From assembly GCA_028554645.1 (NCBI GenBank), contig JAQOOI010000070.1, positions 620,001 through 684,000 on the forward strand: a stretch of 64,000 bases of DNA, read 5' to 3'. The position numbers and the translations under genes are program-made. The notes under the pieces were generated by a model. That model was not told the origin of the DNA and did not search any database. It saw only the letters and a program-made list of their open reading frames with translations. Positions 26,001-35,396 of this stretch are shown one piece after another. Position 1 is the first letter of the stretch, and the number at the start of each line of letters is the position of its first letter. This DNA is from Omphalotus guepiniiformis (taxonomy: Eukaryota > Basidiomycota > Agaricomycetes > Agaricales > Omphalotaceae).

Positions 26001-29000
26001 GCCGAGGGACCCGTTGTCGACAACGGACTTTGACCAGCAACAACAGGACGTGGAGGTAATCCTGGTGGTAGCTTATTCCTTGCATTAGCATTGACATGTG
26101 CATCTGGCACGCGAACACTTGAACCTGAACTCTCGCTCATCGGTGTCTTTGTTTCTGGCGGTGGGAGATCTTTCCTCCTTCCTCTTCTCTTCCTCTCGTC
26201 CAACTCCTTCAACACAGCTTTTAGCTTGACCCCCTCCCCATCCAACACGACGTTGATCTCATCTCCTCCATCGCCCTTGCCAGCACCAAAGGTCGCATTG
26301 ATGCCAGTTGCGCAATACCCAGCCCCTGCCCAAGCCCTCTTTTTGCCATGCTCTTTCTCGACACATTTCTTTGCTTCTTCGTGTGTTTGAAAGCGTATAT
26401 ATAACATGCCAAGAGAGCTCCCGTTTTCCTTGTCGATCTGCGGTTCGAAGCCAGTGATAGTGCCATACACACCGAAGTGTTGCCGTAGTGTGGCGCTCGG
26501 GGTTAGAAGTGCGATGTTCGTTACAAGAATTGCAGAGGCTGGCGGAGGTCCAGTAGATACCTCTGAATCATGCTACATCGTCACAGAACGCATGGTGACA
26601 CAAACATAGAAAGTTCAATTTTGATGATTCGTGCATGTCAGAAAGATACAGTCAGTGATTGGTATCAAGGATAGAAGAAAGAAGCAGACTAGTTACCTCA
26701 TATTTAGTCTCATAGAACTGCGTCCTAATTCTTTTCTCCCTCTCCTTAAGCAGCCCCTCAAAATCTCCATCTTTCTCCGCGGCTCTTCGTGGATCCGCAG
26801 GAACAGGTAGCCTTTCGCACACCCAATAACCTTTCTCCTCTGGTTCATCTCCTGCCCCAGCCGTATTTTCTCCTGAGCCTCCCTGCTCTTTATCCGCACC
26901 ATCTCCGACGCCGTTCACTAGTGGAGAAAGTTTCTTTGACAACGCGGTCGAGGAGACGGTTGTAGATGCCGACGATGACGAAAGATGGCCCAACTCTTCC
27001 TCAGACACCCAAACCCACTGTCCATCCTCCAACACCTCCCCGTCATACCTCGTTATCGACTCCTTCCCTTTCCCCTTCCCTTGTATCCTTGACACAGCTG
27101 CTTTCTTCTCAGCACCGTTTTTCGCTCTCTCCTCCCCATCCCCAACAGCCTTCTCCTTCCCTTTCGCCTTCTTAATCGCAGTGATCAAGACATCAAAATA
27201 CTCAGGCCCTTTCTCCTTCCCCTTCCTCCCATACCCTGTACTCAATTGACTCTTATAAGTTCCAAGCGCTCCCAAACCCAAACCAAGCCCAAGCGCCCCG
27301 CCCGCAATCGTTCCTGCCCCAGTCGACGTACCCTCTCCTTTCCCCTCTTTATCTCTCTCATCCCCAAGTCCCGACCCCTCACCATACGCAGCAGGCTTCT
27401 GACTCCTCACACTAGCCTTCAAACACCCTCTCCCAGCCCTCTCCCACATCTTCTCCCTCTCAGTCCTAATCTCCCTCTCAGCACGATCCTTCTCCTTCGA
27501 ATCCTTGAAACTGTCATTCGGACCGAAAAACGGAACAGTAGGGTCATACACGATCTTGTATGACCTCACGTCCTGAGGATACTCTGATCGCGAAGGTGGC
27601 CATGTGGGGGGAGGTGGTAAAGAATACAGTTTCTTGGGTTGTGGCGGAGGGCTAGGTGAACGAGGTGGTGGTGGTGGCGGAGATGCTTCTCGTGGTGGAC
27701 GAAACGCAGATGTCGGTCGAGAAGACGATGATTGTGGGCGTTGAGGTAGCGGATGTGAATGTTCTGACAAAGGAGGCGGGGTAGAACGCGCTGGAGGTGG
27801 AGACGGTGGTGGTAGTGGCATTGACAACGGCTCAGCCGATACAGGCGTACCATTTCTCGATGCACTTTTCGACTTTTCGCCTCCCAGTGTGGAAGAAGAG
27901 CGTGATCCATTGTGTGGCGTAGACGCGGTGTTGAGTTGTTGCATCTGAATCTGCGCTTGAGTGGCACTTACGCCCGTTGGACGGACTGGCGTTGGAAGCG
28001 CAATGGATATTGCATGGTGTGTAGGAAGTGTTTTCGATGGACCTGATGGTACAGTGGATGAAAGTAATCTCGGGCCAGTAGGAATAGATATTGATGGTAC
28101 TGGTAATGGCGGTGGTTCATCTACATCCATATACGACGGTGGTGGCGGTGACGATGTGGGTGGTGGTGGCGGTGGTGTACTTGGAGGCGGGGGTGGAGGA
28201 GGAGAATGACTTGGAGGGGGCGGTGGTGGTGGAGAAGTTGTAGGTTGAGGTGGAGGAGGATGAGATTCATTTGATGGAGGCATTGGGGGTGGAGGGCCGT
28301 CCGGTGGAGGTGGAGGGGGTGGTTCATAATTTGGCTGAGGAGGTGCTTTTGGCGCATTAGGAGCCTGAAAGGCTGAACTTTTCGGTTGAAAGGAACTCGG
28401 CTGCAGATTTCCGTCCTTCTTTGTTGCCTTACTAGGCGCCATTGAAATGGAAATCGCGGCCCTGGCACCACCAGGCGCTAACATATTTGTAGCCGTACCC
28501 TGGAACAAACAGAATTCATAGTCAGCGAAGTCATCGATAAATTCTACATTTTCCAAGAGCTCACATTTTGAGAACTCCATCCCGGTGATTCAACAATTTT
28601 ACCTTTAATCGAGATTTGTTTGTTCTGTAATGTATTCGGTCCAGGCCCTCCTTTAGAATTCTGAGGGCTGCCCATGCCATGCCCATGATTAAATCCGTGC
28701 CCTGCCGCCCCACCATGAACACCATGTCCATGTCCGTGTCCATTCATCAGAAAATTATTGCTCTTGCCACCACGAAATCCGCCAGATAACCCATTGGTAA
28801 GACTTCTTGGACCTGTCGGAGGCGTCGCTCCAATTCTTGCATTGACAGTTTTAACAGGTGACGATGTCCCGGGCGGTGAACCGGAGGAACCAGCTGAAGT
28901 CTGGCGGGCATGAGCTTGAGGATGACCTGCTTGTTCGTCATCGCATTGGTAAGTGATCTTGTTGTCATTTCCTCGGAAACCATGAAGATAAATACCTGAG

Positions 29001-29062
29001 CTTGAACCCTGTCTTCCGCCTCGCAAGGCTCTTGGGCCAGTTGGAGGAGCCTTTCCCGACAT
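23096..29062 (-). CDS. SET1: Histone H3 lysine-4 methyltransferase Set1 (COMPASS catalytic subunit)
   Basis: Six exons (29062-28565, 28499-26697, 26572-25022, 24965-23413, 23353-23232, 23172-23096) give 1,867 residues with consistent phases. The N-terminus is His/Gly-rich ([11 protein letters not shown]) and is followed by an exceptionally proline-rich exon 2. Exon 3 opens with the Set1 RRM ([34 protein letters not shown]), then RS/RD-rich sequence. Exon 4 has acidic and Lys-rich tracts, the n-SET region ([19 protein letters not shown]) and the start of SET ([46 protein letters not shown]). Exon 5 carries [15 protein letters not shown] and GDEITYGDY, the methyl-donor and catalytic core. Exon 6 is the post-SET zinc motif [13 protein letters not shown]. 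It should methylate H3K4 in the nucleus within COMPASS. All catalytic motifs are present; the protein is longer than yeast Set1 because of the disordered N-terminal half. Confidence 0.97.
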
Positions 29063-31139
29063 ACAGCACTACAGCGTGCGTCGAAATTCTGCGTCGTTTT
29101 AGAGACCGGTCTGAGCTACCGCGTCGCCGCCGTCGAGCACGATGGAGAGTGACTACTACGTGTCGTGTACAGCTTTGACGCTGAAGCAGGAATCAACTGA
29201 GCAAAAATCAAACAGCCCAATTCGAATTGTCCTCCTAAAATCTCTTCGTGTCGAGTACCGAAACAATCGAAACAGCTTTCGAGATATTGCGTCGGACAAG
29301 AACACAGATACTTAGTGATTATTAAGGAGAAAAGATATTAAAAATTGAGAAGAAATGGTTGAAGGTCGTCCCGGACGACGACGGCGAAGAGTAAAAGGTG
29401 ACAAAAGGTGAGTGTGATGGTGGTGAGGCTGAAGTGAGCGCGTGGGCACACTGGCGAAGCCAAACAATGCAGCCAAAAACATCTCTCTTCAAAACACTCA
29501 CGAGCTCAGTTGCCAGCTGTTCTTTCTTTTCATCTCACCTCGTAATATTTCCTTTTCTCTACCCTCAATCTTTCCTGTCACAACTATTCGGTCCGGCACT
29601 CGTTCGCCTTTCTGCAGTCTCTCAAATTCCCTTCGTTTCCCCTTTCTACTCCTTTACCAATTCCATTCTCTACCATTGCGTATCGACATATCGATAAATC
29701 GATTTACTTCGTCCCAGCTTCTCATAAAACGATGTTCTGCTCCAATAATACCCTCTTAACAACATCTGTTCAGTTTCCAATTCCTAGACCCTTTCTCGCA
29801 TGCTCAGCGCTCAGCGCTCATCATCCATCAAGCCGTAGAACAAAGAAACCCTGATATCCATCATATCCTTTCACCCAATCCCCAGCCGCTATTTGCGGCA
29901 CAGTCGTGCAATCGCTACGAGGAATTTCAACCTAAAGTGGGCAGGAGCAAGAGACCGTCTGAGGAAGAGTCTGTCTTCGAGTCGATCATGTGTGATTCGG
30001 ATGTTCGAATTGCCTATCAGACTTTGTCACATGAATCTGAGTAACAAGGTTCAATACATCAACATCCTTCATTCTTCAAGCCATTTGTAGATGGTTGAAC
30101 CGTCGTCAAACGTTCATAAGACAAAGCAGAAGCGGGGCATGGGGAGGTGGCACAGGAAGCCTGGAGAAATTGAGTGTACACGCACCTTACTCGCGGTCGG
30201 GTCGGGATATTGAGAATATTCGATCATCCGAGGGTCGCCTACACAACAGCGAACACTGCCTTGCAGATTTGTTCGATGCCCCATTGGGCCGCATGCCGGC
30301 ACAGTCGACTGTGCTGCGAAAAAAGTCACTTCCGTACTGTGATGAAGCTCGAAAAAAGTCTCACCTGACACCTTTCGGACCGACCAAGGAAGACAGGCAG
30401 GATTCAATCCGCCACTCCGCCACACACCCTCGAGGTTCCTGCCTTTGAAGTTCCCAACTCGAGTCTCATCGATATCGATTACTGTGCGTCCCACAGCCAC
30501 CTTGCTGAGAAACTCGCACCGGGCTCTACCGGCTTACTTCAGCTTGTAATTGTCGGTCGGCTTTCGCGCAACGACCGCGCCGCCAACGCTCGCAAACGTC
30601 GCTGTTGCGTTGGTACAATGTTTCTGCCGAGTCCGATGCTAGACATGAACATAGTGACAAAGGAAAGGAGAACAGCGGGGAAATACCTGAAAGCGCTGTG
30701 CGGTCGTGTTGAACAACTCGAACGCATATACAGCCTCAGGAAAAGGAGGTCAACATTGTGTGGTACCCTTGGACACGGACGAGGAGTTCAACAGCATCCA
30801 ACCCTGTGAGAGGTGCTGGTCGGCACAGCTAAATACCACCGGAGAGAAGTGGGCGCGCGAGGTTTTAGTCAGGTTTTAGTTGTCAATGCCGCAGACGAAG
30901 ATACGCCTGCCACTGGTCGCCTGTCAGCTGCAGGTTTTAGCGCAGCGAGAACGGAATTTCACTAGCACTTTCGAGGACGTCGTGTTTCAAAAAGGTTCAG
31001 GATGCATATGACAAAGGAACAAAGATAAGGTGCGCATGTGAACGGTGACCGCAAAAAGAATCAAGAAAGCTTTACTCAAAACCTTTCTCTATTCCAGCTC
31101 TATTTCCTACATTTGTATTCAAAAAGACTAATCTGTCAC
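29063..31139. other. SET1 upstream region and intergenic DNA
   Basis: About 2.1 kb. Pyrimidine-rich stretches at 29500-29780 (plus strand) lie upstream of SET1, but no TATA box is obvious. Open frames at 30095-30500 on both strands lack ATG context, motifs or exon structure, and I do not support them. The word GGTTTTAG recurs at 30865-30940. No gene is called here. Confidence 0.45.
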
Positions 31140-31211
31140 AGCAGCATGGCGCAGTGGTAGCGCGCGGGGCCCATAACCCCGAGGTCACTTGATCGAAACA
31201 AGTTGCTGCTA
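31140..31211 (+). tRNA. Initiator tRNA-Met (anticodon CAT)
   Basis: A full 72-nt cloverleaf without intron. Acceptor stem AGCAGCA pairs with TGCTGCT; D arm GCGC-AGTGGTA-GCGC; anticodon stem CGGGG/CCCCG with loop CCCATAA (anticodon CAT); variable loop AGGTC; T arm ACTTG-ATCGAAA-CAAGT; discriminator A. The A1:T72 pair, the three G:C pairs in the anticodon stem and the ATCG in place of TTCG in the T loop are hallmarks of eukaryotic initiator rather than elongator tRNA-Met. CCA is not encoded, as expected. Confidence 0.95.
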
Positions 31212-31852
31212 CGAAGCAATTGAAATTTTGCCTGTCAATTTTTCTGTTCTTCAGATGATAATGTGTTTCTTTCAAACCCCTACCAATTGTATTTTTGGCT
31301 GCTCACTGCTATCTCTGATGATCTCAACTATTATCAAGACGGCACTTACGCCGGCTGTACCCTGCCTACTGTATTGGCAACGATGCAAACAGGATAGGTC
31401 ACTTTTTATTCAATGAGTCGGCGACATGTGCTGATTGTTACCTTCTTGCGTAGATGGACGACAATCGGGGCTATCCAGCTCAGAATTCAGCTTTATAGTC
31501 TTTTCAAGGACACTGCAAGCCATATAACAAATGCAAACACGACCCATTGAGTCAATAGAAACTTTTCTGCGCTCTCCGTCTCCGTCTTCGTCTCCAATAG
31601 ACGGCTTGAGGTTGAATCTTAGCTGGAAGTTCAGGATCCACCGCCGTGTATTGCAAGCGTATTGTTCTACGGCCGGCGTGCACTTATATGGCTCGGACTC
31701 TAGAGACTAGATGGTCGGTTTCAAGAACCCTTTGTGCGGTGTTGCTTACACGCTGGGTTGCTACTTGGACTGTCAGCCTGCATCACGGGATGCAGGCGGG
31801 AACGAATTCAGTTTTGGCAGCACATCTGTGCATGCAATACAGACAAAACTGT
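31212..31852. other. Spacer between the initiator tRNA gene and the inverted-repeat element
   Basis: About 640 bp without a supported gene. A short T run lies within 40 bp downstream of the tRNA (TTTTTCTGTTCTT near 31240) and may act as the RNA polymerase III terminator. Confidence 0.4.
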
Positions 31853-32075
31853 CACTGGACACAATTTAACATAAAATCTGAGAAAATGCTAAACATATAT
31901 TGAATCAATACCAAAATTTTTCATCATTTTTTTTGCTACTAATACTAAAATTATGTTCAAATTATAGTAAATTGTATCAACACAATACCTTCATTTCTCC
32001 AACATCAAACACAGTTATTTACAGTGAACAGATCTTGAACAAATATCAAAAATCATTTATCATAAATTCCATAAA
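31853..32075 (+). repeat. Left terminal inverted repeat
   Basis: Reads inward as CACTGGACACAATTTAACAT and continues through TCTCCAACATCAAACACAG to AAATCATTTATCATAAA. It matches the reverse complement of 34510-34723 with about 90% identity by eye, including small indels near the outer end. Confidence 0.85.
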
Positions 32076-32774
32076 ATCTTATCATTATTTTTGGGAAAAG
32101 TGTTTAAAATAAATATTGAATTTTGGATGCAATTATGTTAATCAAGATCATGATTGTTTCATCATAAAATACAGAGACAAATGGAAAAGGTGTGTGGAAA
32201 CTATGCTAAAGCAATTCAAAATCAATTCAGAATAATAGACAGGATATTACTGTGAACTTATGCCCAACAAATGTGAAACTAATGTTAAATGTTTCTAAAG
32301 TAACATTCATGTTTTGCTTGTGCAAATATACTGAAGATATGCTGAACAAATAAGATATATTCAGAGTTAAATACAGAGAGAAATAGAATAGATGTGTGAA
32401 AAATATGCTAAACCAATTTAAAATTGATTCAGAATAACAGACAGAAAATTACTGTGAACTTATGCTAAACATATGTGAAAGTAATGTTAAATTTCTAATG
32501 GTAAAATTTATGTTTTGGTTATTCATATATACTAGCTATATGTTGAACAAATAAGAAAACTATGATAAACAGGATCATTTATGTATATAGTCTGTGTATA
32601 TGGATACAGTTGTACATTAGGTGAATTCATCTTGCATATCCCATGTGTATACATCCAGGATGCATCTGCATGGACCTAGTAGATGGACACTGATATCTCT
32701 GTATACAGAACAGAGGGGTTAATATATACAAACTTGTGTACAGAAGGTGTTTCCAAGGTGAGGTATATACAGAC

Positions 32775-33330
32775 AAGGTATACACCCATATAAACTCTGT
32801 ATACACCCTGTATACATGTCACCCTGTATACCTGTATACACTCTGTATACACCTGTGTACACCCTGTATACACCCTGTATACACTCTGTATACACCCTGT
32901 ATGCACTCTGTATGCACTCTGTATGCACTCTGTATGCACTCTGTATCCACCCTGTATGCACTCTGTATCCACCCTGTATGCACTCTGTATCCACCCTGTA
33001 TCCACCCTGTATCCACCCTGTATGCACTCTGTATACACTCTGTATGCATCCTGTATGCACCCTGTATCCACTCTGTATGCACCCTGTATACATCCTGTAT
33101 ACACTCTGTATCCAGCCTGACCCTGTATACACCCTGTATACACCCTGTATACACCCTGTATGCACCCTGTATGCACCCTGTATGCACCCTGTATACACCC
33201 TGTATGCATCCTGTATACACCCTGTATGCACTCTGTATGCACTCTGTATGCACTCTGTATGCACCCTGTATACATCTCACCCTGTATACACCCTGTAGTA
33301 CACCCTGTAGACCTGTATACACCCTATATA
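32775..33330 (+). repeat. 12-bp minisatellite, copy A (about 46 units)
   Basis: Tandem variants of CACCCTGTATAC, CACTCTGTATGC and CACCCTGTATCC. Because the unit is 12 bp it stays open in all six frames, giving long spurious frames of repeats such as TLYAPCMHPV or GVYRVYTGCIQ. These are not genes. The unit contains the palindrome GTATAC, so the array can fold on itself. Confidence 0.95.
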
Positions 33331-33648
33331 CACTCTATACATTATTTTTGAGAAAATTGTTTAAAATAAATATTGAATTTTGGATGCAATTATGTTAATC
33401 AAGATCATGATTGTTTCATCATAAAATACAGAGACAAATGGAAAAGGTGTGTGGAAACTATGCTAAAGCAATTCAAAATCAATTCAGAATAACAGACAGG
33501 ATATTACTGTGAACTTATGCTAAACAAATGTGAAACTAATGTTAAATGTTTCTAAAATAACATTCATGTTTTGCTTGTGCAAATATACTGAAGATATGCT
33601 GAACAAATAAGATATATTCAGAGTTAAATACAGAGAGAAATAGAATAG

Positions 33649-33786
33649 CACTGCAAACAATTCAACATAAATTCCATGGGAAAATGTTAAAAATATGGTG
33701 AAATTACATCAAAAGTTTAATTTTCATGTTATTTCACCATATTTGTAATATTTTTCTGTGGGATTGATGTTGAATTCTTGGCGGTG
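33649..33786. mobile_element. 138-bp MITE with CACTG ends and TAG target duplication
   Basis: A near-palindromic insert beginning CACTGCAAACAATTCAACAT and ending ATGTTGAATTCTTGGCGGTG; the two halves pair over about 60 bp. It is flanked by TAG (33646-33648 and 33787-33789). The sister copy of the duplicated block at about 32385-32395 reads GAATAGATGTGTG with a single TAG and no insert, which is the empty site. A 3-bp duplication with CACTG ends fits a CACTA/CMC-type MITE. Confidence 0.88.
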
Positions 33787-34177
33787 TAGATGTGTGAAAA
33801 ATATGCTAAACCAATTTAAAATTGATCCAGAATAACAGACAGAAAATTACTGTGAACTTATGCTAAACATATGTGAAAGTAATGTTAAATATCTGATGGT
33901 AAAATTTATGTTTTGGTTGTTCATATATACTGGCTATATGTTAAACAAATAACAAAGCTATGGTAAACAGGATCATTTATGTATATAGTCTGTGTATATG
34001 GACACAGTTGTACATTAGGTGAATTCATCTTGCATAGCTCATGTGTATACATCCAGGATGCATCTGCATGGACCTAGTAGATGGACACTGACATCTCTGT
34101 ATACAGAACATAGGGGTTAATATATACAAACTTGCGTACAGAAGATGTTTCCAAGGTGAGGTATATACAGACAAGGT

Positions 34178-34500
34178 ATACACCCATATACACTCTGTAT
34201 ACACACTGTATACACACTGTATACACTCCCACCTGTATACACCCTGTATATACCCTGTATACACCCTGTATACACTCTGTATACACTCTGTATGCACTCT
34301 GTATACACCCTGTATGCACTCTGTATACACTCTGTATGCACCCTGTATACACCCTGTATCCACCCTGTATCCACCCTGTATCCACCCTGTATACACTCTG
34401 TATACATCCTGTATACATGTCATCCTGTATACCTGTATACACCCTGTACATCTGTCACCCTGTATACAGACAGTGTGTATACAGGTGTACAGAGTGTATA
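34178..34500 (+). repeat. 12-bp minisatellite, copy B (about 26 units)
   Basis: Same unit family as 32775-33330 but a shorter array, with more irregular units at both ends (ACCTGTATAC, CATCTGTCACC). Its long open frames are by-products of the repeat. Confidence 0.93.
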
Positions 34501-34509
34501 ATTAAAGTT

Positions 34510-34723
34510 TTATGATAAATGATTTTTGATATTTGTTCAACATCTGTTCACTGTAAATCACTGTGTTTGATGTTGGAGAAATGAAGGTATTGTGTTGATA
34601 CAATTTACTATAATTTCAACATAATTTTAGTATTAGTAGCAAAAAAATGATGAAAAATTTCCGTATTAATTCAACATATGTTTAGCATTTTCTCACAGAT
34701 TTTATGTTAAATTTCATCCAGTG
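34510..34723 (-). repeat. Right terminal inverted repeat
   Basis: Reverse complement reads CACTGGATGAAATTTAACAT at its outer end and pairs with 31853-32075. Long matching words include TTGTATCAACACAATACC and CAAATATCAAAAATCATTT. Confidence 0.85.
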
Positions 34724-34929
34724 TATAAAAAATTACATGTTTCTTACAAAAAAAGTGTTTTTTTTTACTTGTATTTAACATCTTGTTTTAATACATTTAT
34801 AACTTGGACCTCCTAGAATATTTTATGTTTATAACAACCTCAAAATAATATCTAACCCAGTCCTGCCAGTGGCATGGAGCACAAAAATGAGGGGGCAGAT
34901 GAGGGGCAGAACGAGCCTCGGGCAAGGAC
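34724..34929. other. Short spacer between the inverted-repeat element and the retrotransposon
   Basis: About 200 bp with T/A-rich sequence (TTTTTTTTACTTG) and a G-rich segment (GAGGGGGCAGATGAGGGGC). It ends in AGGAC, the left copy of the retrotransposon target duplication (34925-34929). Confidence 0.6.
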
Positions 34930-35383
34930 TGTCAGCGACTCGAGTTGTCAAACTCAAATAACCAAACACAAGAATCTCAGTTTCACACGAATAAGAGAAA
35001 AGCAGAAAATAGAATTGAGAAGAGGAATGATACAAAGATGTTATGCTAAGTACAAGTCTAAACTCGAGGAGTTATTGACAAGATCGAAGCTAAAGAAATA
35101 TCTACCTAAGCGGACTTGTTATATACGTAAATAAAACCCTAAACCCTGGGCTATAACCCTTGACTAATCCACCGTGTGTCTACCATGAGTTCGATCGCCT
35201 CAAGTGTTTCATTAATGATCGTGATCGCCTTGAGGTCTACATGCTTGATCTCGATCATTATGCTACCTACGTGTGTATTTAATATAACCCTAGATCTATA
35301 ACTTAAGATGCTATCTACTGATAATAAAAGTGTCCATATGTACAAACAATGAGATAAGATGAAAAAAGAAAACGTTCGTAACA
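34930..35383 (-). repeat. 3' LTR (left copy on the plus strand)
   Basis: 454 bp, TG...CA ends in element orientation. It matches 40746-41199 base for base in every stretch compared. It contains the telomere-like words AAACCCTAAACCCTGGG, which also occur in the other LTR and so belong to the element. Confidence 0.96.
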
Positions 35384-35386
35384 TGA

Positions 35387-35396
35387 CCCCCTCCTT
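35387..35396 (-). other. Polypurine tract for plus-strand priming
   Basis: In element orientation AAGGAGGGGG followed by TCA and then the 3' LTR at 35383. It overlaps the end of the Pol stop codon region (TAA at 35397-35395), so Pol runs directly up to the tract. Confidence 0.8.

Larger units (their letters stand above)
32082..34504 (+). repeat. Internal tandem duplication of the inverted-repeat element
   Basis: Copy A (about 32082-33341) and copy B (about 33342-34504) share the AT-rich block starting ATTATTTTTG.GAAAA.TG, the motif ATGATTGTTTCATCATAAAA, the block CATCCAGGATGCATCTGC, and the start of the minisatellite. Identity is high, with scattered substitutions. Copy B differs by a 138-bp MITE insertion and a shorter minisatellite. 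Confidence 0.85.
31853..34723. mobile_element. AT-rich element with long terminal inverted repeats (no transposase)
   Basis: About 2.87 kb bounded by inverted repeats of about 215 bp that begin CACTGGA at both ends. Between them lie two tandem copies of an AT-rich block plus a 12-bp minisatellite. No transposase-like frame is present, so it would be non-autonomous, a fold-back-type element. The terminal CACTG and the possible 3-bp target duplication (TGT left, TAT right, one mismatch) resemble CACTA/CMC transposons. The nested 138-bp MITE inside it shares the CACTG end. Class assignment is tentative; the inverted repeats themselves are clear. Confidence 0.7.

Noticed and set aside
30095..30500. 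Overlapping plus and minus frames of over 110 codons
   Set aside because: No supporting motif, start context or splice structure on either strand.
32775..33330. CRISPR-like regular array
   Set aside because: Units are contiguous 12-mers without unique spacers, and the genome is eukaryotic.
32676..33398. Long overlapping open frames on both strands in the minisatellite
   Set aside because: They follow purely from a 12-bp tandem unit without stops in any frame; there is no start context, motif or exon structure.
35130..35160. Telomere-like AAACCCTAAACCCTGGG
   Set aside because: It lies inside the LTR and recurs in the second LTR, so it is part of the retrotransposon and not a telomere or interstitial telomeric array.
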